A stretch of DNA of 64,000 bases from DTHT01 sp037444625 (GTDB lineage: Bacteria; Acidobacteriota; Terriglobia; Bryobacterales; Bryobacteraceae), in assembly GCA_037444625.1 (NCBI GenBank), contig JBBIMA010000001.1, positions 70,573 to 134,572 on the forward strand, in the 5' to 3' direction. Position 1 is the first letter of the stretch, and each line of letters begins with the position of its first letter. Positions 7,673 through 15,879 of the stretch are shown here, piece by piece. Below the pieces are notes generated by a model. The model searched no databases and was not told the DNA's origin. It saw only the letters and a list, made by a program, of their open reading frames with translations. The position numbers and the translations under genes are program-made.

Positions 7673-9073
7673 ATGCCGCGAACCATCGTCGAGAAGATCT
7701 GGGACGCCCACGTAGTGGCGGAGCCGCCCGGGGCGCCCGCCTTGCTGTACATTGACCTGCACCTGGTGCACGAAGTCACTTCGCCCCAGGCATTCGACGG
7801 GCTGCGCCGCCGCGGCCTGCGCGTGCGGCGGCCGGATCGCACGCTGGCCACGGCGGACCACAACGTGCCCACGGCCGAGCCCCGCCTGCCCATCGCCGAT
7901 CCGATCTCGGCGCAGCAGGTGAGCCGGCTGGAAGCCAACTGCCGCGAGTTCGGGGTGCCCTGTTACAGCCTGGGGAGCCGGCGGCAAGGCATCGTGCACG
8001 TGATCGGCCCGGAGCTGGGCCTGACGCAGCCGGGCATGACGATTGTCTGCGGCGACAGCCACACGGCGACCCACGGGGCTTTCGGCGCCCTGGCCTTCGG
8101 CATCGGCACCAGCGAGGTCGAGATGGTGCTGGCCACCCAATGCCTGCTCCAGCGCCGGCCCAAGACCTACCGGGTGAGCGTGACGGGCCGGCTGCGGCGG
8201 GGCGTCTCGGCCAAGGACGTCATTCTGGCCCTGATTGCGCGCATCGGGGCGGGGGGCGGCACGGGCTGCGTCTTCGAGTACACGGGCAGCGCGATCGCGG
8301 CCCTCTCGATGGAGGAGCGCATGACGGTGTGCAACATGAGCATCGAGGCCGGAGCGCGCGCGGGCCTGGTGGCGCCCGACCAGACGACCTTCCAGTATCT
8401 TGCCGGCCGGCCCTTCGCCCCGAAAGGGGCGGCCTGGGAGGCGGCGCTGGAGAGCTGGCGCGAGCTGCCGAGCGACCCGGAGGCCCGTTACGATCATGCC
8501 GTCGAGCTGGACGGCTCGGCCCTGGAGCCGATGATCACCTTCGGCACCAGCCCCGAGATGGGCATTCCCATCGGGGCCCCGGTGCCCGATCCCCGAGCGG
8601 CGGCCGACGCCCTTCAGAGGGAGGCGCTCGAAAAGGCGCTGCGCTACATGGCGCTCGAGCCCGGCAAGCCGCTGGCCGGCCATCCCATTGACGTAGTGTT
8701 CATCGGGAGCTGCACCAACGGGCGGCTGACCGACCTGCGCGCGGCGGCCGAGATTCTGCGCGGGCGGAAGGTACACCCGCGGGTGCGCGCCCTGGTGGTG
8801 CCCGGCTCCGAGCAAGTCAAGCGCGAGGCGGAGGCCGAGGGCCTGGATGAGGTCTTCCGCGCCGCCGGGGCGGAATGGCGCCTGCCCGGCTGCTCGATGT
8901 GCATCGGCATGAACGGCGATCAGCTCGCGCCGGGCGAGTACTGCGTCTCCACTTCGAACCGGAATTTCGAAGGACGGCAAGGCAAGGGGGGGCGCACCCT
9001 GCTGGCCAGCCCGCTGACCGCCGCCGCCAGCGCCGTGGCGGGTGCGGTGGCCGACCCGAGGACGCTGCTATGA
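7673..9073 (+). CDS. leuC: 3-isopropylmalate dehydratase, large subunit
   Basis: With LeuD, isomerises 2-isopropylmalate to 3-isopropylmalate. The 466-aa aconitase-type subunit holds the 4Fe-4S ligands: SCTNGR near residues 346-351 and the CSMCIGMN pair near 406-413. The N-terminal TIVEKIWDAH and the GDSHTATHGAFG segment near 125 are characteristic of LeuC. The stop overlaps the leuD start by 4 nt (ATGA at 9070-9073), so equimolar translation of the two subunits is likely. Confidence 0.95.
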   Translation: MPRTIVEKIWDAHVVAEPPGAPALLYIDLHLVHEVTSPQAFDGLRRRGLRVRRPDRTLATADHNVPTAEPRLPIADPISAQQVSRLEANCREFGVPCYSLGSRRQGIVHVIGPELGLTQPGMTIVCGDSHTATHGAFGALAFGIGTSEVEMVLATQCLLQRRPKTYRVSVTGRLRRGVSAKDVILALIARIGAGGGTGCVFEYTGSAIAALSMEERMTVCNMSIEAGARAGLVAPDQTTFQYLAGRPFAPKGAAWEAALESWRELPSDPEARYDHAVELDGSALEPMITFGTSPEMGIPIGAPVPDPRAAADALQREALEKALRYMALEPGKPLAGHPIDVVFIGSCTNGRLTDLRAAAEILRGRKVHPRVRALVVPGSEQVKREAEAEGLDEVFRAAGAEWRLPGCSMCIGMNGDQLAPGEYCVSTSNRNFEGRQGKGGRTLLASPLTAAASAVAGAVADPRTLL

Positions 9074-9681
9074 AGCCCTTCCAGAAGTTCAGCAGCCGGG
9101 TGGTCGTGTTGCCCGCCGACAACGTGGACACCGACCAGATCATTCCGGCCCGCTTCCTGAAGACCGTCTCGAAAGAGGGTCTGGGGGAGCAACTGTTCTA
9201 CGACTGGCGCTACGACGCCGAAGGCCGGCCTCGCCCGGAGTTCGTGCTGAACCAGCCGCGGGCCCGCGGGGCGGCGATTCTGCTGGCGGGCGACAACTTC
9301 GGCTGCGGCAGCTCGCGCGAGCATGCGCCCTGGGCGCTCACCCAGTTCGGCTTCCGGGCGGTGATCTCGACCTCCTTCGCCGACATTTTCCGCCAGAACG
9401 CCCTGAAGAACGGGCTGCTGCCGATCGTGGTGCCGCCGGCGGTGCATGCTGAGCTGCTGGCCCTGCTGGAGCGCGATCCGGAAGCCGAGCTGACGGTGGA
9501 TCTGGCCGCCCAGGCGCTGATTCTGCCCGGCGGGCGACGGGTCGAATTCCCGGTGGATCCCTTTGCGCGCCAGTGCCTGCTGGAGGGCACGGACGAAATC
9601 GGCTGGGTGCTCGGCCAGGAGGCCGCCATCGCGGCCTACGAAGCCTCCCATCCGGCGCGCGTGAACACGCTGGAAGGCTGA
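9070..9681 (+). CDS. leuD: 3-isopropylmalate dehydratase, small subunit
   Basis: The swivel-domain partner of LeuC. The 203-aa protein shows DNVDTDQIIPARFLK near residues 17-31 and the substrate loop GDNFGCGSSREHAPWAL near 74-90, both diagnostic for LeuD. The ATG at 9070 overlaps the leuC stop. It is the last gene of the operon, converging on the minus-strand gene at 9695 with only 13 bases between stops and no visible T-tailed terminator. Confidence 0.95.
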   Translation: MKPFQKFSSRVVVLPADNVDTDQIIPARFLKTVSKEGLGEQLFYDWRYDAEGRPRPEFVLNQPRARGAAILLAGDNFGCGSSREHAPWALTQFGFRAVISTSFADIFRQNALKNGLLPIVVPPAVHAELLALLERDPEAELTVDLAAQALILPGGRRVEFPVDPFARQCLLEGTDEIGWVLGQEAAIAAYEASHPARVNTLEG

Positions 9682-9694
9682 GGGCGGGCGCGGA

Positions 9695-10531
9695 TCAGGC
9701 GGCGCCCGCCCCCAGCAGGGCGTTCAAATGCGCCAAGCTGCGTTCGGCCTGTTCGGGCGTGCCGCACTCGACCGAGAGCACGCCGCTGAAGCCGTGCTTG
9801 CGCAGGATGGCGATGACGCGCGCCCAGTCAATCACGCCGTCGCCGCAGGCGCAGCCCACCGGGGTGCCGGTGACCTTGCCGCGTTCGGCCTCCGAGTGTT
9901 CGATCGAGATGTCCTTGGCGTGCATGTGGACCAGGCGGGGGCCGATCCGTTCGAGCGCCTCGTACACATCGGCTCCGGCCAGGTAGGCGTTGCCCGTGTC
10001 GTAGTTGATGCGGAGCAGAGGGTGGTCCACCAGGCCGGCGATTTTCAGCAGGCCCTCGGTGGTCTTGGAGATCTCCTGGTGCGGCTCGATGCCGATGGCG
10101 ATCGAGTAACGCTCGGCCACGCGCAGGACGGTCTTGAGCGTGTAGCGCATGAGCGGCCAGACTTCTTCGTCGCTGATCCAGCCCGGGCGGTAGCTTTCGT
10201 CGGTGTTGACCACGGGGGCGCCCAGCACGGCGGCGAACTGGATGGCGCGCTGGAGATACATGACGCTGACCTCGGGCCGCATCAGGGGGCAGTGGGCGCT
10301 CAGGGCGGAGGCTTTGACGCCGTGGCGATCCAGGATGTCCTTGATGAAGTGGGGGTCCTCCTCCATCGAGACCGAGTGGTAGTAGCCGGCCTCGCTCATC
10401 AATTCGCGGCCGGTGTGCACGAGCGGCTCGACGTACTTGTAGCCCATTTGCGCCGCCCACTCGACGCCCAGGGCGAACGGCTTCTCCGAGCGGCGTATGA
10501 ATTCCAGATTCAAGCCGGGTTCGATGGCCAT
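9695..10531 (-). CDS. Sugar phosphate isomerase/epimerase-like TIM-barrel protein
   Basis: A 278-aa protein of the xylose-isomerase-like TIM-barrel (AP endonuclease 2) superfamily. Visible family features are YKYVEPLVHTGRE in the first strands, AHCPLMRPEVS, GIEPHQEIS near the middle (metal-ligand Glu and His), NYDTGNAYLAG (Asp), HMHAKD (His-x-His) and the C-terminal VECG glutamate. Such enzymes interconvert ketoses or inositol derivatives; the substrate cannot be read here. The ATG at 10531 is preferred over an upstream in-frame start because AAGGAG lies at the right distance. A TATAAA box on the minus strand at 10573-10578 may drive it. Confidence 0.8.
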   Translation of the reverse strand: MAIEPGLNLEFIRRSEKPFALGVEWAAQMGYKYVEPLVHTGRELMSEAGYYHSVSMEEDPHFIKDILDRHGVKASALSAHCPLMRPEVSVMYLQRAIQFAAVLGAPVVNTDESYRPGWISDEEVWPLMRYTLKTVLRVAERYSIAIGIEPHQEISKTTEGLLKIAGLVDHPLLRINYDTGNAYLAGADVYEALERIGPRLVHMHAKDISIEHSEAERGKVTGTPVGCACGDGVIDWARVIAILRKHGFSGVLSVECGTPEQAERSLAHLNALLGAGAA

Positions 10532-10618
10532 CGGTGGCTCTCCTTTCGGCGCCGCGCCGGGCGGCGCTTCCATTTATACGCCGGGTGCGGCCCGAGGCGC
10601 AAGCCGGACGATAAAGGG

Positions 10619-11791
10619 CTACGAGCGGGTGCCGCCCGAGGGGATTGCGCAGAGGAAGAACCCGATAGAGCCCAGTTCGAGCGCGGCCGAGAAGATCGCC
10701 AGGGCGGGCAGCGAAACGCCGTAGAGCAGGCCCATCAGCGCGCTGCCTAAGAACCAGGCGAGGCCGTAGCCCGCGTTGAACAGGCCGAAGGCCGCACCAC
10801 GCCGCTCTGCCGGCGCCATGCCCGCCGCCGCCGCGCGCATCACGGACTCCTGCGCCCCCATGCCCAGGCCCCAAAGGATGACTCCTGCGACCGCCGCCGG
10901 GGACCCTCCCAGGAAGATCAGAGGGGCAAACCCGGCCGAAAGCAAGGACACCGCCGCCAGAACCCGGATGCCAAAGCGGTCGTACAGCCGCCCGAACGCC
11001 AGCGCAGCCGGCGCATCCACCGCCATCGCCAGGGCGTACAGCAGTGGGATCCAAGTCTCGGGCGTGAGGGCCGCCCGGCGCAGGTGGTAGGCGATGAGGG
11101 CGAAATCCGCATACCCCGCGGCCACCAGCGCCACGCCCCCCAGGTAGAGCCAGTAGGCGCGCGGCAATCCTTTCGCCGCCACCTGCTGCGCAGCCGGCTC
11201 GAAATCGCGCGGGCGGGGGTACAACCGACGCGCTCCCAACAGCACCGCCAAGGCCGCCAGGGCGGGCGCGAGCAGCAGGGCGAAGGCCAGGCGGTAACTG
11301 CCGCCCCAGCGCAACGCTCCCGCCACCAGCAGAGGCCCCGCCACCGCGCCCACCTGGTCGAGCGCCTCGTGCAGGCCGAAGCCGCGGCCGTGCCCCATTC
11401 CCCGGGTGACGTAGGAGAGCATGGCGTCGCGCGCGGGCGTGCGAATCGCCTTGCCCGTGCGCTCGGCAACGATCAGCCACGCGGCGATTTCCCAGCGGCC
11501 CGCAACCGCCAGCAAGGGCACCGCCGCCAGATTGATCGCGTAACCCAGAATGGTGACGGCCCAATAGCGGCCGGTGCGATCGCTCAAATAACCGGCGGCC
11601 AGGCGCAAGGCGTAGCCGACCAGCTCGCCGAAGCCTGCTACCGCCCCCACCGCCGCCGCGCCGGCCCCGAGCAAGGCCAGGTACGGGCCGGTGATGCTCC
11701 TGGCGCCCTCGTAAGTGGCGTCAGCGAACAGGCTGACCAAGCCCAACAAGAGCACGAACCTGAGGGGTCGGCTCGTCCCGAGGCCCGTCAC
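10619..11791 (-). CDS. Major facilitator superfamily transporter
   Basis: A 390-aa membrane protein with 11-12 hydrophobic segments. The loop between helices 2 and 3 carries GYLSDRTGRYW, the MFS motif A pattern (G-x-x-x-D-R-x-G-R), and a related FGRLYDRFGIR repeat lies in the second half, as expected for two six-helix bundles. The start is GTG 11791. The N-terminal LLLGLVSLFADATYEGARSI resembles the subgroup of efflux-type MFS proteins. Substrate unknown. It is on the same strand as the isomerase, 87 bases upstream of it, so joint expression is possible. Confidence 0.85.
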   Translation of the reverse strand: MTGLGTSRPLRFVLLLGLVSLFADATYEGARSITGPYLALLGAGAAAVGAVAGFGELVGYALRLAAGYLSDRTGRYWAVTILGYAINLAAVPLLAVAGRWEIAAWLIVAERTGKAIRTPARDAMLSYVTRGMGHGRGFGLHEALDQVGAVAGPLLVAGALRWGGSYRLAFALLLAPALAALAVLLGARRLYPRPRDFEPAAQQVAAKGLPRAYWLYLGGVALVAAGYADFALIAYHLRRAALTPETWIPLLYALAMAVDAPAALAFGRLYDRFGIRVLAAVSLLSAGFAPLIFLGGSPAAVAGVILWGLGMGAQESVMRAAAAGMAPAERRGAAFGLFNAGYGLAWFLGSALMGLLYGVSLPALAIFSAALELGSIGFFLCAIPSGGTRS

Positions 11792-11958
11792 CGCTCACCC
11801 CGAATCGTATGCCACGCCCCTGCCATTGGGCTGGAGATCCTCCAGGATCGCCCTGCGCAAACGGCCCCGCCGGCGAGGCCGGAACGCCGGGCCGGGCGAC
11901 AGCAGGGACACATGCTCCCGCCTCCAGTCTAGCAGGCGCCGGGCCCCGCCCCCGCCGG

Positions 11959-11969
11959 TTGTGGCACAA
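11959..11969. promoter_or_regulatory. 11-bp perfect dyad upstream of rpsA
   Basis: TTGTG-G-CACAA lies 20 bases before the rpsA ATG, inside a 197-bp interval that otherwise holds only the divergent starts of the MFS gene and rpsA. It includes CACAAT (11965-11970), a possible -10 box. Function as an operator is speculative. Confidence 0.25.
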
Positions 11970-11988
11970 TGGTCGTCTTGCCAGCCTC

Positions 11989-13686
11989 ATGAACGACCCC
12001 GAAACGGAAACCCCCGGCCGGGCCTCGTCCGGCCCTCCCTCCGAGGAAGCTTCCTTCGCTGAGATCCTGACGGAATTCGAGCAGGCCCATCCGCGCAGCG
12101 AAGGCCCGGGCGAAGCGCGCCTGGGCCGGGTGGTGGCCATCTCGGCCGAGTCGGTCTTTGTGGACATCGGCCTGAAAACGGAAGGCGTGCTGCCGGCGGC
12201 CGATCTGCGCGGGCCCTCGGGCGAGCTCGGCCTACAGCGCGGCGACCAGCTACGCGTTTCCATCCGCGGGCGCGATCCCGAAGGCTACTACCTGCTTTCG
12301 CTGATCAAGGTGGAGCGGCCCAAGGATTGGGCGGCGTTGGAACAGGCCTTCCAGCAGAAGCGGGCCATCGCGGGAGTGGTGACCGGGCAGGTCAAAGGCG
12401 GCTTCAGCGTGGACATCGGCGTGCGGGCTTTTTTGCCCGCCTCGCGCAGCGGGGTCAAAGACGCCGGGGAGATGGAGAAGCTGGTCGGCCAGGAGATCGC
12501 CTGCCGGATCATCGAGCTGGACGTGGCCAAGGAAGACGTGGTCCTGGACCGCCGGGCGGTGCTGGAAGAGGAGGAGGCCCGGGCGCGGCAACAGGCCTTC
12601 GAGGCGCTCCAGGAAGGCGCGGTGGTGCGCGGCACGGTGCGCAGCGTGACGGACTTCGGGGCTTTCCTGGACCTGGGGGGCGTGGACGGCCTGCTGCACG
12701 TGACCGACATGTCCTGGGGCCGGGTGCGCAAGCCCTCGGATGTAGTCCAGGTGGGGGACGTGCTGGAAGTCAAAGTCCTCAAGCTCGATCCGGCGGCGCG
12801 CAAGGTCTCGCTGGGCCTGAAGCAACTGACGCCTGAGCCCTGGTCGCTGGCGGGGGAAAAATACAAGCCGGGAGACCGGGTGCGGGGCGTGGTGACGCGG
12901 CTGGCGGAATTCGGGGCCTTCGTCGAGCTGGAGCCCGGCGTGGAGGGCTTGATTCATCTTTCCGATCTCACCTGGTCGAAGAAGGCGCGCAAGCCGAGCG
13001 ACGTACTGAAGGCGGGCGAGGCGGTGGAAACCGTGGTGCTCCAGGTCCAGCCCGCCGAACGGCGCATCGCGCTCAGTCTGAAGCAGGCGCTGGGCGATCC
13101 CTGGGAGCGGGCCGAGCAGGATTACCCGGTAGGCAGCACGGTCCAGGGCCGCGTGGTCAGCCTGGCCAAGTTCGGCGCTTTCGTCGAGGTGGCCGAGGGC
13201 GTCGAGGGCATGATTCACATCGGGGACATCACGGCCGAAAAGCGCCTGGAGCATCCGCGCGAGGCGCTCAAGGTGGGCGAGACCGTACGGGCGCAGGTGC
13301 TGGAGGTGGACCGCGGCCGGCGGCGGTTGCGCCTGGGCATCAAGCAGCTCCAACCCACGACGACCGACGAGTACATCGCCGAGCACCGTCCGGGCGACAC
13401 CGTCAGCGGGCGGGTGGTCGAGATCGCCCCCGACGGGCAGGCGCGCATCGAGGTAGCCGACGGCGTCTTCGCCGCCTGCCGCTTCCCGCAGCCCGGCGAG
13501 GCGGCCGGGGATGCTCAGCCCGGGGCGGCCGACCTGGCCTCGTTGACCGCCATGCTGGCAGCCAAGTGGAAGCAAGGGCGCGCCCCTGCCGCCCGCCAGC
13601 CCGCCCGCGCGGGCCAGATTCGCAGCTTCCGGATCGTCGCTCTGGACCCGGCGGCCAAACGGATCCAGCTCGAACCGGTGGCCTGA
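11989..13686 (+). CDS. rpsA: 30S ribosomal protein S1
   Basis: S1 holds mRNA on the 30S subunit and unfolds structured leaders. The 565-aa protein has six S1 (OB-fold) repeats at roughly residues 37-105, 122-188, 207-277, 294-364, 381-451 and 468-540. Repeats 3-5 are canonical with the DFGAF, EFGAF and KFGAF cores, while the last is degenerate (PDGQARIEV), which is common in S1 proteins. ATG 11989 begins an acidic leader with FAEILTEFEQ, as in other S1 proteins. The next gene starts 11 bases after its stop but is secreted and probably unrelated. Confidence 0.92.
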   Translation: MNDPETETPGRASSGPPSEEASFAEILTEFEQAHPRSEGPGEARLGRVVAISAESVFVDIGLKTEGVLPAADLRGPSGELGLQRGDQLRVSIRGRDPEGYYLLSLIKVERPKDWAALEQAFQQKRAIAGVVTGQVKGGFSVDIGVRAFLPASRSGVKDAGEMEKLVGQEIACRIIELDVAKEDVVLDRRAVLEEEEARARQQAFEALQEGAVVRGTVRSVTDFGAFLDLGGVDGLLHVTDMSWGRVRKPSDVVQVGDVLEVKVLKLDPAARKVSLGLKQLTPEPWSLAGEKYKPGDRVRGVVTRLAEFGAFVELEPGVEGLIHLSDLTWSKKARKPSDVLKAGEAVETVVLQVQPAERRIALSLKQALGDPWERAEQDYPVGSTVQGRVVSLAKFGAFVEVAEGVEGMIHIGDITAEKRLEHPREALKVGETVRAQVLEVDRGRRRLRLGIKQLQPTTTDEYIAEHRPGDTVSGRVVEIAPDGQARIEVADGVFAACRFPQPGEAAGDAQPGAADLASLTAMLAAKWKQGRAPAARQPARAGQIRSFRIVALDPAAKRIQLEPVA

Positions 13687-13697
13687 GGGTGGCGGCG

Positions 13698-15827
13698 ATG
13701 TCGCTTCGCGTGGCTCGAGTTCTCCTGCCGGCTCTCTATTGGAGCTGTTGCGCGGCGGCGCAGCAAGCCGGGAAACCCTCGCCCCGTTATGCCGATGCCA
13801 CCTACGGCGGCGAGTCGTTCACCATGCAGAACGGCAAAATGCGGCTCGACGTGCACAAGCGGCTGACCGGTTGGGGATGGGTGGAGATCTACGACGCCGC
13901 AGGCCGTCTTTTGGCGGTGCTCGATCACTTAGGCGAGTTGGATCCGGCCGGGAGCGGGCGCTCGAACCCGCTGCGGGCCGAGGCGGCCGAGTATCGGATC
14001 GAAACCGGAGCATTCGGGCAGCGGGCGACGTTCCCGGTTCGCGTGCGCTGGTACGAGGCGCTGGCCAACACGGCGTTCGCCAATCCGAAGCTGGCCGCGC
14101 CCATCATGGCCGGGACCGTGACCGTGACTCTGGCCCCGGAGCGGGCCTCCGCCAGGGTCGCCTGCGAGTACCGGCCGCTGAAGCCGCTGGCGGCGCGCTA
14201 CCTGCGAGGCCCGTGGTTGCGGGTGGGGGCGGGCAGCTTCGGGGTTGAGAAGACCGACGCCATCTATCCGGGCGTCGAGTGGCTGCGGGGTGCGGAGTGG
14301 TCCAGCGGAACGGATTGGATGCAGCACCCCCATGCGCTGCGGGCCGTGCTGCACCCATTCAAGGTCGCCTCGCCCGTGATGGCGTTGAGCCAGGAAGGCG
14401 CCGGCATCGGCCTGGCATGGGATCCGCTGGCGCCTGTGGCCGGGAGCAAGCGCTACCCGCAGCCCGTATTTGCTTCACCCAACTTCATTGACCGCGCCAA
14501 TCACCATCTGATGGGGCTGTCGTTGCCGAGCGCGGCCTGGGGCATGGAGGAAAACACTTTCCCGGTGGCCTCCGGCAAGCCGCCCTCCTACCCGCTGGAG
14601 CTGCGGCCGGAAGAACCGATCCGGCTGGAAGCGGAAATCTTCCTGGTGCGCGGCGACAGCCTGGAGGTGGTAACCGACTGGGTGAAACGCGCCGGCCTGC
14701 CGCCGCCTCCGCCGCCCCGCTACTCTTACCAGGAGGCGCTCGATCGCATAGCCCGGGCCTACAACACCGCGCTCTGGCACGAGGGCAAGGGTTGGGGAAG
14801 AACGGGGGAGGAAGCAAGTCCTCATCCGCCGCTGTTCCTTGAGGGCTATGCCAGGAGCGGGCGGGATCCTGAAACCGCCCGGCAACTGGCCGCCAAGTTG
14901 GACTGGGCGCGCCGCGAGCTGAAGGCCAGAGACCTCCGGGCCGGGGGCCGCGCCGGCATACGCCGCTACTGGTTGTGGACCCGCGAGGCGCAACTGGCCT
15001 ACGGGCGCGAACTGGTCGCCCGGCAGCATCCGGACGGCTCGTTTCGCTATGATCCCGAGGGGCGCCACAAGCACGTGCTGGCGCAGATCGCCGCCGTTCT
15101 TCTGAAACCGCTCGGTCCCGCAGGAGCGCCGGCGCTGGGCATCACGACCGAGCCGGCGATGGAGTTGCTGATCCTGGCCGAGTTGACCGGCCAGGAGCAA
15201 TTTGCCGCCGCCGCCCGCCGGGCGCTGGATTACGCCCTGAGGTATGAGCGGCCGGACGGCGGCGACTGGTGGGAGACTCCCCTGTACAGCCCCAATCTGT
15301 TGGCCGCAGGCCATTCCGCGATCGCCTACTATCTGGGGTACAAGACCTTTCGGGAAGCCCGCTACCGGGACAAGGCGGTTCACTGGCTGCGCTCGCTGCT
15401 GGTCTTCACCCACCTGTGGACGCCCGAGGAGACAGCCTCGCTCTACAACACCAAGCCCTGCCTGAATCAGACGATCTGGTTCGGGACCTCGTGGGTGGAC
15501 AACCACGTCCAGTGGGAGGTGCTTCAGACCTTCGCCGCCTCGAGCGGTCTGGGCATTGACTGGGAGCAAACGGACCCCGAGATCAACTGGGGCCGATATC
15601 AAGAGGGAGTGACCAACGCGGCGCTGCGCTGGATGGTGGACCACAGGGACGCCGCCCATCCGGGCAGACCGCCGGCCGCGGAGGCCGAACTGGTCAAGCG
15701 AGGCGTTCTCGACACCTATTTTTACGACGTGCACGACGCGGTCAGGGGCGTCTATCGAGGGGCGCTCATCGAGCCGGCCGCGGTGGGCGCGAATCTGGCG
15801 GCACTTCTCGAGAGGCGGCGCCCCTGA
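13698..15827 (+). CDS. Large secreted protein with a toroid-like C-terminal half, unknown function
   Basis: A 709-aa protein with an N-terminal signal peptide (hydrophobic residues 6-20, then Ala-rich CCAAAQQ). Residues about 25-330 look beta-rich with many aromatic and Gly residues. From about residue 345 the sequence becomes helical with repeated WLR/ALDYALRYE-type helices and Trp-rich loops (DGGDWWETP, KGWGRTG), suggesting an alpha/alpha-toroid glycosidase or lyase fold. I cannot assign a family. Its position immediately before a clan GH-A-like protein and a DUF5107 protein points to carbohydrate use. GTG 13689 is an alternative start. It is 11 bases after rpsA, so it may depend partly on read-through. 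Confidence 0.65.
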   Translation: MSLRVARVLLPALYWSCCAAAQQAGKPSPRYADATYGGESFTMQNGKMRLDVHKRLTGWGWVEIYDAAGRLLAVLDHLGELDPAGSGRSNPLRAEAAEYRIETGAFGQRATFPVRVRWYEALANTAFANPKLAAPIMAGTVTVTLAPERASARVACEYRPLKPLAARYLRGPWLRVGAGSFGVEKTDAIYPGVEWLRGAEWSSGTDWMQHPHALRAVLHPFKVASPVMALSQEGAGIGLAWDPLAPVAGSKRYPQPVFASPNFIDRANHHLMGLSLPSAAWGMEENTFPVASGKPPSYPLELRPEEPIRLEAEIFLVRGDSLEVVTDWVKRAGLPPPPPPRYSYQEALDRIARAYNTALWHEGKGWGRTGEEASPHPPLFLEGYARSGRDPETARQLAAKLDWARRELKARDLRAGGRAGIRRYWLWTREAQLAYGRELVARQHPDGSFRYDPEGRHKHVLAQIAAVLLKPLGPAGAPALGITTEPAMELLILAELTGQEQFAAAARRALDYALRYERPDGGDWWETPLYSPNLLAAGHSAIAYYLGYKTFREARYRDKAVHWLRSLLVFTHLWTPEETASLYNTKPCLNQTIWFGTSWVDNHVQWEVLQTFAASSGLGIDWEQTDPEINWGRYQEGVTNAALRWMVDHRDAAHPGRPPAAEAELVKRGVLDTYFYDVHDAVRGVYRGALIEPAAVGANLAALLERRRP

Positions 15828-15845
15828 GGGCCCGCCCTTTCGAAG

Positions 15846-15851
15846 TAGACT
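15846..15851 (+). promoter_or_regulatory. Possible -10 box (TAGACT) ahead of the GH-A-like gene
   Basis: TAGACT lies 28 bases before the ATG at 15880, with AGGAGGA in between. The same hexamer lies ahead of the genes at 270, 46301 and, on the minus strand, 30761. No good -35 is visible. Confidence 0.25.
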
Positions 15852-15879
15852 AGGTGCGAGTCTATCAACAGGAGGACGG

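Noticed and set aside
4277..8980. A single open frame of 1567 aa on the minus strand across the leu genes
   Set aside because: Its composition is low-complexity in the antisense of leuABCD, while the plus-strand genes are strongly conserved. Only the C-terminal part, from 5191 leftwards, is the real LysR gene.
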